A stretch of DNA of 64,000 nucleotides from Limnobaculum xujianqingii (lineage in GTDB: Bacteria > Pseudomonadota > Gammaproteobacteria > Enterobacterales > Enterobacteriaceae), in NCBI RefSeq assembly GCF_013394855.1, contig NZ_JABMLK010000001.1, forward strand, positions 2,685,501 through 2,749,500, given 5' to 3'. Within the stretch, counting starts at the first letter, position 1, and the number at the start of each line of letters is the position of its first letter. The position numbers and the translations under genes were made by a program. Below, piece by piece: positions 33,091-40,958 of the stretch. The notes beneath the pieces are model-generated. The model saw only the letters and a program-made list of their open reading frames with translations, ran no database searches and had not been told where the DNA came from.

Positions 33091-33194
33091 TGCGCTGCTC
33101 CTTCAACTACTTGAACTCGCTTACAAGACGTTTTCCGAAGCTCGGCTCGCTGAGTCAATTCTTTTTTGTTGAACTTTTTATTTTTGCTGTGCAT
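33063..33194 (-). CDS. 43-aa basic peptide overlapping O start
   Basis: MHSKNKKFNKKELTQRAELR then KTSCKRVQVVEGAAQWV. A textbook GGGAGG ribosome site precedes the ATG; the frame runs past the O start. Lambdoid phages often have a tiny gene here. No known function. Confidence 0.45.
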   Translation of the reverse strand: MHSKNKKFNKKELTQRAELRKTSCKRVQVVEGAAQWVTWLMTM

Positions 33195-33313
33195 AATTCC
33201 TCCCGAAGTATGAAGTTCGCAATTTTCAAAACTCAAAAGTTAGATTGTTTCTTTCCTGCTCGCCGACCCACCGTCTGGCGGGCATTTTTTTTGCAGGATC
33301 CATTTCAGTCACC

Positions 33314-33631
33314 TCAACTAAAACCCAGTGGTTCAGGACGCATGCGTTCTGCCTTCATGCCGATTTCCGCTAATGTTTCCATCGAAAACAGGTAATCCCG
33401 TCGAACCAGAACGGCATCAGGCGGTGCAAGTTGAATCCCAAGCTCAGCCAGGAACTTGCAGAAATTGCTTATCTGTCCCGTCTTCCACCGGCTAACCATG
33501 GCCTCATCAACCCCCATAGCGTCCGCAACCGGCTTTTGACCTACCGATGCAAGGCGGTTGAGAATAAGGCTCTCCATCGCAACAGGGTTGAGTTTTGGCA
33601 TCTCTGAATTGCGTGCCATTGCATTATTCAT
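33314..33631 (-). CDS. cII: CII-type transcription activator
   Basis: 105 aa. VAMESLILNRLASVGQKPVA, DAMGVDEAMVSRWKTGQISN and FCKFLAELGIQ match phage CII, with the helix-turn-helix around residues 38-55. In lambda CII promotes lysogeny. Located between cro and O as expected. Confidence 0.88.
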   Translation of the reverse strand: MNNAMARNSEMPKLNPVAMESLILNRLASVGQKPVADAMGVDEAMVSRWKTGQISNFCKFLAELGIQLAPPDAVLVRRDYLFSMETLAEIGMKAERMRPEPLGFS

Positions 33632-33653
33632 CGGGGATAATCCTTATCGTTGG

Positions 33654-33884
33654 TTAAGCGGCTTTGTCCGGATGCGGGAAAAGAGTTGGTAAGTCAGGGC
33701 GGAATTCATAGCCTTTTACCTCTCCGCCAGTTATATCCACCAGGATAGGTACCACTTCTGGAGCAACACGTTTCCTGTTGTGTAGCCAATCGCATACGGT
33801 TGACTGAGCTCTGCCAATCTTTTTACCTAATGCCTTTTGACTACCAGCGATGCGTATCGCTTTATCAATTTCATTATTTTTCAT
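33654..33884 (-). CDS. cro: Cro-type repressor
   Basis: 76 aa. YdaS/Cro-like HTH: IDKAIRIAGSQKALGKKIGR, AQSTVCDWLHNRKRVAPE. First gene of the rightward-type early operon, divergent from cI across the operator region. Confidence 0.88.
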   Translation of the reverse strand: MKNNEIDKAIRIAGSQKALGKKIGRAQSTVCDWLHNRKRVAPEVVPILVDITGGEVKGYEFRPDLPTLFPHPDKAA

Positions 33885-33939
33885 AAATCGCTTTTCCTGT
33901 TAATAAAATGGAGTTTAGCTATTTAAAAAACAAAATGCA

Positions 33940-33978
33940 ATCGCCCGAGCGATTTTGATTAATTATCGTATAAGCGAT
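33940..33978. promoter_or_regulatory. CI/Cro operators (OR-like)
   Basis: ATCGC-CCGA-GCGAT (33940-33953) and ATCGT-ATAA-GCGAT (33965-33978): two 14-bp dyads with centres 25 bp apart between cro and cI. A third half-matching site (ATCGCTTTTCCTGT) lies near 33885-33899. The same motif recurs at 36698-36711. Confidence 0.6.
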
Positions 33979-34009
33979 AGAATTAAGTATGGATATATGG
34001 AGGATTGTT

Positions 34010-34720
34010 GTGACATTTTCAGAAAGACTAGCGGCTGCAATAGCTAAAAGCGGACATACACAAAAATCACTAGCTGATGCTGTTGGTATGGCTCAATCCA
34101 GCGTCTGGAAACTATTATCTGGTGCGAAGGGTTCACGTAAGACTGTTGCAATAGCTAAAGAACTTGGTGTTGATCCTGACTGGCTATCTAGCGGGTTAGG
34201 TGAGATGTGTAAAAATTCCAGCATAAAACTTCGGGATGGCGTTCCTGCGTCCAAGGTTGTCGGTAGTCCAATACAGGCATGGGATAGTTCAGACCCGCTT
34301 GGCGATGATGAAGTTGAGATACCTTTCTACAAAAGTATTGAGCTAGCTGCCGGAGCCGGTCGTAGTAAGAACCAAGACTATAATGGATTTAAATTGAGAT
34401 TCTCCCGCGCAACCCTAAGGCGTTATGGCATTGCACCATCAGACACAGCAGCCTTTACAGTGCATGGTGATAGCATGGCTCCCGTCATCCCAAATGGCTC
34501 CACTGTTATGGTTGATCGAGGAAGAACTAATATCGTCGATGGTGGAATTTATTTCATTGAACAAGATGACTTATTCAGGATAAAGCTTCTTTACCGGCAG
34601 TCCGGTGGTAAGTTAATTATTCGCAGCTACAACACATCTGAATTTCCAGACGAGATTACTGATATTGGCTCAGTGAAAGTCATAGGGCGGGTATTTAACT
34701 CATCGGTAATGTTTCTTTAG
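34010..34720 (+). CDS. cI: CI-type prophage repressor with LexA-like protease domain
   Basis: 236 aa from a GTG with GGAGG ahead. HTH HTQKSLADAVGMAQSSVWKL at the N-terminus. The C-terminal S24 domain has AAFTVHGDSMAPVIPNGSTV with the catalytic Ser and FRIKLLYRQSGGKLIIRSYN with the catalytic Lys. Expected to cleave itself after DNA damage and so to be SOS-inducible. Confidence 0.92.
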   Translation: MTFSERLAAAIAKSGHTQKSLADAVGMAQSSVWKLLSGAKGSRKTVAIAKELGVDPDWLSSGLGEMCKNSSIKLRDGVPASKVVGSPIQAWDSSDPLGDDEVEIPFYKSIELAAGAGRSKNQDYNGFKLRFSRATLRRYGIAPSDTAAFTVHGDSMAPVIPNGSTVMVDRGRTNIVDGGIYFIEQDDLFRIKLLYRQSGGKLIIRSYNTSEFPDEITDIGSVKVIGRVFNSSVMFL

Positions 34721-34895
34721 GCCGCGTTATCAACTGGTCTGTTATGGCTTGGTAGTCCAAGAGCGGCATGGGTGAGGGGTGGGTCTGGTGAGGCGTTTTA
34801 GATATTCGGAATGATAGGAACAATCGAATTGATATTCAGCCCATTAAAAACCATACTTGACTTATTGACATGGTTCATAAACTTTAGGGTATACA

Positions 34896-36020
34896 ATGAT
34901 TCAGGCATTTATTAACAATAATATATTGACGTGGGCGAGGTGCCGAGCATCTCTCTCTGTCGATTATATTGCTGAAAAATTCAAAAAGCCTGTTGATACA
35001 ATCATTGCGTGGGAGAAAGGAAATGAGCCAATTTCTTTTGCTCAAGCCCAGCGATATGCCAGCATAACTAAAATACCATTTGGGTACTTATACCTCGACA
35101 ACCCTCCAGAAGAAAAACTACCTATTCCTGACAGAAGGACAGTTGGCGGTAGAAATAATCATATAAGTATTGAGTTGAAAGATACTATCAGTGATGTGTT
35201 GGTTAAACAGGATTGGTACAGGGAATATGCGACTAGTAATGGACTTCCTGATGTAGAGCTTGTCGGTGCATTGCCATCCAACAGCAAACCTAAAGAGATA
35301 GTAGTTACTATAAAACAATACATAGACCTACAGATACCGCCAACAAAAGGGAAATGGAAAGATTTTTTCTCTGCTATGGTGAAAAAAATAGAGTCTCAGG
35401 GAGTGCTTGTGATGCGTAGTGGTGTTGTTAAGAGCAACAATACTAGACCAATAAGTGTTGATGACTTTAGGGGGTTTTGTATTGCAGATAAAATAGCCCC
35501 CGTGATATTCATTAATACAAATGATGCAAAAGCAGCACAGCTATTCACTTTGGTTCATGAGTTTTCTCATTTAATTCTTGGTCAATCTGCAATTTCTGAT
35601 TTATCTCTAAACTCCAGAGAAAAAGAAGAAATGATTTGTAATGCCGCGGCGGCAGAATACTTAACGCCAGAAAATATCTTTTTAGAAAAATGGGATCCAA
35701 ATAATTCCATTGAAGAAAATATAGATAACTTAAAAGACATATTTAGAGTCAGTAGCTGGGTAATAGCCCGCCGCGCAGAATATTTAAAGTTAATAAGCAA
35801 GCATGAATATAGTCAGTTCGTAAGTAAAATAAATGAAAAAGCACCCTCTAATGGCGGATCTTATAATAGAAACCAAAAAGTTAGGATTAGCGAACGTTTA
35901 GCTGTGGCCGTTGCGACTCAGGCCCTAGAAGGTAAAATGCTCCTAAGAGAGGCGCAAAGCCTAACCGGAATACAGCCAAATAAATTATATGATTTTGCTC
36001 GGAAGGAGTTGGGGTTTTGA
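34896..36020 (+). CDS. XRE-ImmA/IrrE metallopeptidase regulator
   Basis: 374 aa. N-terminal HTH-like region (ASLSVDYIAEKFKKPVDTII), then an ImmA/IrrE zinc peptidase with LFTLVHEFSHLILG (HExxH) and downstream Glu in EMICNAAAAEYLTP. The gene downstream, a DUF4411 protein, overlaps by 4 bp. Such XRE-ImmA plus DUF4411 pairs are annotated as toxin-antitoxin-like modules. Confidence 0.85.
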   Translation: MIQAFINNNILTWARCRASLSVDYIAEKFKKPVDTIIAWEKGNEPISFAQAQRYASITKIPFGYLYLDNPPEEKLPIPDRRTVGGRNNHISIELKDTISDVLVKQDWYREYATSNGLPDVELVGALPSNSKPKEIVVTIKQYIDLQIPPTKGKWKDFFSAMVKKIESQGVLVMRSGVVKSNNTRPISVDDFRGFCIADKIAPVIFINTNDAKAAQLFTLVHEFSHLILGQSAISDLSLNSREKEEMICNAAAAEYLTPENIFLEKWDPNNSIEENIDNLKDIFRVSSWVIARRAEYLKLISKHEYSQFVSKINEKAPSNGGSYNRNQKVRISERLAVAVATQALEGKMLLREAQSLTGIQPNKLYDFARKELGF

Positions 36021-36526
36021 GCTATCTTATTGATGCAAATATCTTTATTCAAGCCCAAAGTGATTATTATTGTTTTGATCTGTGCCCTGGTTTTTGGGAT
36101 TTCATGGGATCTAAGTTTGTAGATGGTCAATTGATAAGTATTCGAAATGTTTTTGATGAATTACAGAAACGTGATGATGAAGTATGCACTTGGTCAAAAA
36201 ATATAAAACAATTTTTTCAAAATGTTGATGACAGAGAAACCCAGAGATATTTTGGAGATATCGCTAATTACGTTCAAAAAGAATATATTCCAAGGCATAA
36301 AAATAGTTTACCGCACATACAAAGCTTCCTATCTGTAGCAGACCCTTGGATTATAGCGAAAGCAAAAGCGACAGATTCTATTGTTGTAACTCATGAAGTT
36401 AGAGATAAAAACAATGGATGTAAGCCTAAAATTCCTGACATCTGCGACTATTTTAATGTTAAAACCATTAGAACAAATGAGTTGCTTAGAAATTTTCAGG
36501 TTCAATTTATACTTTCGCAACAATAA
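36017..36526 (+). CDS. DUF4411 PIN-like protein (putative toxin)
   Basis: 169 aa from a TTG overlapping the upstream stop by 4 bp. SYLIDANIFIQAQSDYY at the start, then LISIRNVFDELQKRDDE, ADPWIIAKAKATDSIVVTHE and IPDICDYFNV give the acidic residues of a PIN-like nuclease site. Probably the effector of the ImmA-linked module. A terminator follows. Confidence 0.8.
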   Translation: MSYLIDANIFIQAQSDYYCFDLCPGFWDFMGSKFVDGQLISIRNVFDELQKRDDEVCTWSKNIKQFFQNVDDRETQRYFGDIANYVQKEYIPRHKNSLPHIQSFLSVADPWIIAKAKATDSIVVTHEVRDKNNGCKPKIPDICDYFNVKTIRTNELLRNFQVQFILSQQ

Positions 36527-36558
36527 ACTACTCGCCCCGCACGACTTCCCCATCACCA

Positions 36559-36582
36559 ATCCCCTTCACCGGGGATTTTTTT
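36559..36582 (+). terminator. Terminator after the ImmA-DUF4411 pair
   Basis: ATCCCC-TTCACC-GGGGATTTTTTT, stem with seven T. It would end the cI-to-DUF4411 message. Confidence 0.85.
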
Positions 36583-36697
36583 CGTCCTTTTTCTGCTCTC
36601 CGTCACAAATCCCACTCCTAATTCCGCCGTCCGGTGAAAATTTTTTCGAACTAAATTCGCTTAAAAATCACCGCAATATAGATTTAACGATTAATAA

Positions 36698-36711
36698 ATC
36701 GCTTTTGTGAT
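36698..36711. promoter_or_regulatory. OL-like operator
   Basis: ATCGC-TTTT-GTGAT, one mismatch from the dyad seen between cro and cI. It lies ahead of the early leader, where lambda has oL/pL. Confidence 0.5.
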
Positions 36712-36762
36712 TGATTAATTAAATCGCCTTAACTATCATCATTCCATCAAACCAACCCAGAG

Positions 36763-37062
36763 GTGAAAGCCAGGCTGGTTTATCGACGTAACTGCTCTTT
36801 AATAACTCGGAAAGCCGGAACAACTTCACAAGGCATGAAGTGGACTAGCTAGCAGCGGAAACGCGTGAAAGTAACGATCGCCCAGATAAAGCGTCGAACT
36901 CCCTCATTTTGCTACCTACAGACTGAATGCTACGGGGAGGGAGCGCAAAGAGTTATACCAGGTGCTCTTCAATGAGGGGCACCGAGTATGACGATTATTG
37001 ACTGCTGCCTGATGTCGGGGTATATTCGCTGCAGGTGCTGAACACACCTCAGTAAGCGATTA
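36763..37062 (+). other. Early leader with boxA and hairpins, no ORF
   Basis: TGCTCTTTAATA at 36793-36804 is within one base of the rrn/phage boxA (TGCTCTTTAACA). Next come ACTTCA-CAAGGCA-TGAAGT (36824-36842 region), a CTCCCTC/GAGGGAG pairing, GGTGC-loop-GCACC near 36960-36985, and AGGTG-CTGAACA-CACCT (37033-37049). Position matches the lambda nutL/N leader, but no N-like protein is encoded. Confidence 0.5.
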
Positions 37063-37089
37063 CCACACTCGACAGCCATGTGGTTTTTT
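37063..37089 (+). terminator. tL1-like terminator in early leader
   Basis: CCACA-loop-TGTGG followed by six T. Early transcripts must pass it to reach the Rha gene and int, implying antitermination. Confidence 0.6.
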
Positions 37090-37107
37090 ACGTCCATAGA
37101 TTGTTAT

Positions 37108-37207
37108 GGTCGGGTAGCGAGCAGTATATACAACACCCCCAAGGGGAAAACTGCTGGCCGTCTTACTGCGGTGTTCAAGTACCCGACCACCCATCTGAAC
37201 AATGGGT
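37108..37207 (+). ncRNA. Structured leader of the Rha gene
   Basis: A 9-bp closing stem (GGTCGGGTA 37108-37116 with TACCCGACC 37180-37188) encloses AGCAGT/ACTGCT and CCCC-CAA-GGGG hairpins and a GTTCAAG segment. It is followed at once by hairpin ACCCAT-CTGAACA-ATGGGT (37189-37207). The plan equals that of the ORF6N leader at 28000-28101: closing stem, inner hairpins, TTCRA, second hairpin, gene. Confidence 0.5.
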
Positions 37208-37235
37208 CAATTGAACAAACAGTAAGGACGTAAAA

Positions 37236-37766
37236 ATGAATACTCAAATCTCTTTATCTTTACCAAACGTAATAATCCATGACGGTAAAGTTGTCACCAC
37301 TTCACAATCGGTTGCCGATTACTTTATCAAGCAACATAAAAACGTAATCCAAAAGATAGAATCACTGGATTGTTCGCCAGAATTCACTCGGCTTAATTTT
37401 CAGCCCAGTGAATACACTGACTCCACTGGACGCAAACTGCCCATGTACGAAATGACCAAAGACGGCTTTATTTTTCTGGTCATGGGATTCACCGGTAAAA
37501 AAGCAGCAGCATTCAAAGAAGCATATATCTGTGAGTTTAATCGCATGGAAGCTGAGCTACTAAATCGTCCATTAGTCAAACCCAAGCGACAAAAACCAGA
37601 CTTCCGCTACCACATCAGCTTGAGCTACCGTGATAATGTCACCGGTCAGGAAGAGAGATTCAGCGGCGTCTGCAATACGCCCGAAGAAATCGTACAAGGA
37701 ACCGCTAGGAAATTCGGTATGTTCATCACGGAGATGATAGACATGCCATTTAATGCCTACTGCTAA
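37236..37766 (+). CDS. Rha-family antirepressor/regulator
   Basis: 176 aa. Rha domain: VIIHDGKVVTTSQSVADYFI, KQHKNVIQKIESLDC, MTKDGFIFLVMGFTGKKAAA. The C-terminal tail (YHISLSYRDNVTGQEERFSG, VCNTPEEIVQGTARKFGMFI) is shared with the ORF6N protein. Opens the leftward-type early operon. Confidence 0.85.
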   Translation: MNTQISLSLPNVIIHDGKVVTTSQSVADYFIKQHKNVIQKIESLDCSPEFTRLNFQPSEYTDSTGRKLPMYEMTKDGFIFLVMGFTGKKAAAFKEAYICEFNRMEAELLNRPLVKPKRQKPDFRYHISLSYRDNVTGQEERFSGVCNTPEEIVQGTARKFGMFITEMIDMPFNAYC

Positions 37767-37783
37767 GACAATCGACTAAACCA

Positions 37784-37805
37784 CCCCGCCAAGTGCGGGG
37801 TTTTT
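37784..37805 (+). terminator. Terminator of the Rha gene
   Basis: CCCCGC-CAAGT-GCGGGGTTTTT, differing by about one base from the terminator behind the ORF6N gene. Confidence 0.85.
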
Positions 37806-38040
37806 AATGCTTATCAGGGGAGCGAAAAGGAACAACCTTAGCTCTCGCCTCAATCAAATTAGCTTTCATCTCTTCCAGCTCATCAATTGTGGCAGCAATA
37901 GCAAGAGGTATGTAGTCCACCTTATTACCCGATAGAAAAGTATTCACATTTTTGCGCAACATCACTCCCATTTTCTCAATATGAAAACATCCCTGCGTTT
38001 GACTGTGTAACAACACATATAAATCACCCTTAATTTCCAT
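37804..38040 (-). CDS. Small phage protein
   Basis: 78 aa (MEIKGDLYVLLHSQTQGCFH, AATIDELEEMKANLIEARAK). The ATG with GGAGA ahead is preferred to a TTG further up. It is read against the early operon and diverges from the next gene. Unknown function. Confidence 0.55.
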   Translation of the reverse strand: MEIKGDLYVLLHSQTQGCFHIEKMGVMLRKNVNTFLSGNKVDYIPLAIAATIDELEEMKANLIEARAKVVPFRSPDKH

Positions 38041-38051
38041 AGAGGTCTCCA

Positions 38052-38255
38052 ATGGTCACATTCGATAACGTAAAAGTAACTGGGCTCACGAGCGATGATT
38101 TTAAATCGGAACTGGATTATCACAAGAAAAACTTATCATCAGGCTTAAATCCTGAAATGGATAGGACAGTAATAACATCAGATATTGTTGTTCTCGACGG
38201 GATAATTATTAAAAACCGCCTGTGGTGTATTGATGGAGTACCTACAGATGCATAA
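38052..38255 (+). CDS. Small phage early protein
   Basis: 67 aa (MVTFDNVKVTGLTSDDFKSE, VVLDGIIIKNRLWCIDG). Good GAGG ribosome site. It overlaps the next gene by 8 bp. No family assigned. Confidence 0.6.
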   Translation: MVTFDNVKVTGLTSDDFKSELDYHKKNLSSGLNPEMDRTVITSDIVVLDGIIIKNRLWCIDGVPTDA

Positions 38256-38661
38256 CAAACTAACCGAAGAACAATTACGCCGCTTCGCCAATGATAAGGA
38301 CTTACCCGAACAGTGGCAATCAATGGCGCGTGAGCTACTGGAGCGCAGACAGGCAGAGAAAGAGCAGAAACCTGTGGCATTCACCGACGCAGAGGAGTTA
38401 ACGTTTCCATATGGTTATGCCGACATGTGGCAAGAGCCGCACGGATTTGGTCTTGATATCCCGCTCTACACCCACCCACCAGAAACAATCAACGCTGAAC
38501 TACTGGAAGCCCTGCAATTATCTCTATCGGCAATGGAGCATATGGGAAACATCCTCAACGACCTTGACGCAGTTGATGCGGAAGACGTAGCGATTACAAC
38601 GCCTGCGTTTGATGCAGCTCGTGTGGCTATCGCTAAAGCACTGGGAGAGAGCAATGACTGA
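38248..38661 (+). CDS. Phage early protein with YTHPP motif
   Basis: 137 aa. NKLTEEQLRRFAND start, KPVAFTDAEELTFPYGYADM and IPLYTHPPETINAELLEAL: a mosaic protein type common in enteric lambdoid early regions. Function unknown. Confidence 0.7.
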   Translation: MHNKLTEEQLRRFANDKDLPEQWQSMARELLERRQAEKEQKPVAFTDAEELTFPYGYADMWQEPHGFGLDIPLYTHPPETINAELLEALQLSLSAMEHMGNILNDLDAVDAEDVAITTPAFDAARVAIAKALGESND

Positions 38662-38947
38662 TATCAAAGCGCCATTTGAGCGCGAAAACCGGTATTTAGT
38701 TATGAAGAGAAAAGATATTTATCAGCACTTAAGCGCACAGCAGCGGACCGCTTTAGATGAAATTGGCCTGTTGATTGCGGAGAGAAGACAAGACTACGGC
38801 AAGCAGCCGCTTGATTGCGTAGTCATTGAATCCGACTGGCCTGAGTATGAAACGGTCTGGAAAATGCTTGAAGCCAGAATGACTGGCACTAAAAAAGCCT
38901 CACCGCCTAATGATAGCACCAGCACCAGCACCAGCACCGGAGGGTGA
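38654..38947 (+). CDS. Phage early protein with Ser-Thr repeat tail
   Basis: 97 aa from the ATG overlapping the previous gene. RYLVMKRKDIYQHLSAQQRT, DCVVIESDWPEYETVWKMLE, then a short NDSTSTSTSTGG tail encoded by an AGCACC tandem repeat, a possible slippage site. Confidence 0.65.
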   Translation: MTDIKAPFERENRYLVMKRKDIYQHLSAQQRTALDEIGLLIAERRQDYGKQPLDCVVIESDWPEYETVWKMLEARMTGTKKASPPNDSTSTSTSTGG

Positions 38948-39685
38948 GTGATTATTGAAAATAAAAACTTAACCATGTCACATGTTGAAATTGCAGAATT
39001 GGTAGGATCGCGTCCTGACAGTGTAAAGCGAACCATAGAAACTTTGGCAGAAAAAGGGATTATTACTTTTACACAGACTGTGGAAAAGTCCTCTGGTGGG
39101 CGTCCAGGAACTATTTATCATGTCAATAAGCGAAATAGCTATGTCGTGGTTGCTCAACTTTGCCCTGAATTCACTGCTCGACTTGTTGATCGCTGGCAGG
39201 AATTGGAAGAACAAGCAACACACCCTGCCCTACCATCTACCTACATTGAAGCGCTGGAAGAGCTACTCACCAGTAAGAAAAATGAAGAGGCACTTACGCT
39301 CGTCAATAAAGAGCAGGAAGCTGAAATTAACGACCTGAAAAATCTGTTCAAAGAAGGCATGACCACAACTCAGTTCTGTAAAATGCTCAACGGCGTCAAC
39401 ACTCAGCAAATTAACAGCTATTTAGCTGAGAGAAATTGGCTATTTAACGAAAGTAAATCCGGCACCCGCTGGCGCTGTGCGTCATATGCCCGCGATAAGT
39501 ACCTCACGGAGCATCAACACAAAATTAGCGTTCATGGTGGGGAGGACTTCATTAAATTTCAGCCTGTTCTACTGCGAAAAGGTGCTGAACGGATATTTAC
39601 TTTATACCGGCAGGCTAAATTACCAATGAAGGCTAACTGGGATGGTCAGTTTACTCACGACAAGCAAATTCAGGTGGCCTCATGA
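38948..39685 (+). CDS. Ant-like phage regulatory protein
   Basis: 245 aa. N-terminal winged helix (MSHVEIAELVGSRPDSVKRT, IETLAEKGIIT), then SYVVVAQLCPEFTARLVDRW, a coiled coil, and a C-terminal domain (TTTQFCKMLNGVNTQQINSY, LAERNWLFNE) of the KilAC type. Third antirepressor-like gene in this prophage. Confidence 0.75.
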   Translation: MIIENKNLTMSHVEIAELVGSRPDSVKRTIETLAEKGIITFTQTVEKSSGGRPGTIYHVNKRNSYVVVAQLCPEFTARLVDRWQELEEQATHPALPSTYIEALEELLTSKKNEEALTLVNKEQEAEINDLKNLFKEGMTTTQFCKMLNGVNTQQINSYLAERNWLFNESKSGTRWRCASYARDKYLTEHQHKISVHGGEDFIKFQPVLLRKGAERIFTLYRQAKLPMKANWDGQFTHDKQIQVAS

Positions 39686-40227
39686 CTGACTTTGGCGGAA
39701 GTAACACACCATATGCCATAAGAGACCTATGGCAGACACCGGATAATATCTTCCACGCACTGGATGCTGAATTCGGATTTTATCTGGATGCGGAAGCGAA
39801 AAGAGATAGCGCCCTCTGTGCTCATTACCTATCTGAGAAAGATGATGCCCTGTCGTGCGACTGGACATCGTACGGTGCTATATTCTGTAACCCCCCATAT
39901 TCCAACATCACACCGTGGATTAACAAGGCCGCTGAACAGTGCAAGAAGCAGCGCCAACCGATAGTAATGCTGTTACCGGCTGATACTTCGACCGGCTGGT
40001 TTCGTCTGGCTCTAGAGAGTGCTGATGAGGTGAGAATTATCATCGGTGGCCGCTTATCCTTCATCAACAACGGCACAGGTAAGCCCGGTAAGAACGGTAA
40101 TAGTAAAGGCAGTCTGTTAATCATCTGGCGACCATATCGAACACCCTGCTGTTCATTTACAACCGTATCACGGGAAACATTGGAATTTATCGGAAACGAT
40201 ATTTTAGAAGGAGTTAAGGCAGCATGA
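39682..40227 (+). CDS. Phage DNA N6-adenine methyltransferase
   Basis: 181 aa. DLWQTPDNIFHALDAEFGFY start, catalytic CNPPYSNITPWINKA (NPPY), VMLLPADTSTGWF, then GRLSFINNGTGKPGKNGNSK: the Dam-type phage methylase family. Coupled to its neighbours by 4-bp overlaps. May protect phage DNA or alter regulation. Confidence 0.9.
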   Translation: MTDFGGSNTPYAIRDLWQTPDNIFHALDAEFGFYLDAEAKRDSALCAHYLSEKDDALSCDWTSYGAIFCNPPYSNITPWINKAAEQCKKQRQPIVMLLPADTSTGWFRLALESADEVRIIIGGRLSFINNGTGKPGKNGNSKGSLLIIWRPYRTPCCSFTTVSRETLEFIGNDILEGVKAA

Positions 40228-40508
40228 TCAAACTCATTGACGAATATGACATTGAAGTCTCACATGAGGCTGCTGTAATGGCTATCGATCTGTATGGTGT
40301 GATTGAGGACTTCGACGGGTACATTCAGCGTTGTGATGTTGACCCGGAATTCTACAGCGTATACCGCATTGAGGGCATAGATGAGAGTTATGTCTGTGTG
40401 GGAGATTTCTCTGATATTGAAGACACCAAAGCATACGCTAATCAGCTATGTGAAAAATACAGGGTGGGAATGGTAGACAATGGCATACGAGACACCGAAC
40501 GCCGTTAA
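40224..40508 (+). CDS. Small acidic phage protein
   Basis: 94 aa (MIKLIDEYDIEVSHEAAVMA, YVCVGDFSDIEDTKAYANQL). Coupled to the methylase. No family known. Confidence 0.6.
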   Translation: MIKLIDEYDIEVSHEAAVMAIDLYGVIEDFDGYIQRCDVDPEFYSVYRIEGIDESYVCVGDFSDIEDTKAYANQLCEKYRVGMVDNGIRDTERR

Positions 40509-40686
40509 ATCCGTCGCTAAACGATGCGCGAAAGCCCTCAAAGAAGCAAACAGCACAGCACCAGAAATAACCCGCCCGATCATCTTAAAGCACTATGAAG
40601 AAATTGCAGCATTAAACGTCAAGTTTGGTTTGCTGGCGCTTACGCGTGAGGTGGGGGTTATTAATGGGCAATTTAAAGAGAGGTAG
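40480..40686 (+). CDS. Small basic phage protein
   Basis: 68 aa (NAVKSVAKRCAKALKEANST, ITRPIILKHYEEIAALNVKF). Overlaps the previous gene by 29 bp; ends just before xis. Unknown. Confidence 0.55.
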   Translation: MAYETPNAVKSVAKRCAKALKEANSTAPEITRPIILKHYEEIAALNVKFGLLALTREVGVINGQFKER

Positions 40687-40688
40687 AT

Positions 40689-40928
40689 ATGGGTGATGTC
40701 ATTCAACTAACCCCTAACGAATGGGTTACAGCCGATGTTTTGTCAGCTATTACTGGACTTAAAGAAGGGAAAATAAGAAATTGCCGTCTAAAATCGTGGA
40801 GACAAGGACTTGAATATATATTGGTATCAAGCACTGGGGAACCAAAAAGAAAAAGTGAAGCAATGTACAACCTTCCAGCCATAAATAAATGGATAGCAAA
40901 ACAAGCTGCCAAACAACCAATAATCTAA
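40689..40928 (+). CDS. xis: Excisionase
   Basis: 79 aa. QLTPNEWVTADVLSAITGLK, KIRNCRLKSWRQGLEYIL and PAINKWIAKQ match DUF1233-type excisionases. GAGG ribosome site; 30 bp before int. Confidence 0.85.
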   Translation: MGDVIQLTPNEWVTADVLSAITGLKEGKIRNCRLKSWRQGLEYILVSSTGEPKRKSEAMYNLPAINKWIAKQAAKQPII

Positions 40929-40958
40929 TACTATCTCCAGTCTGAGAGGGGATCGCCA

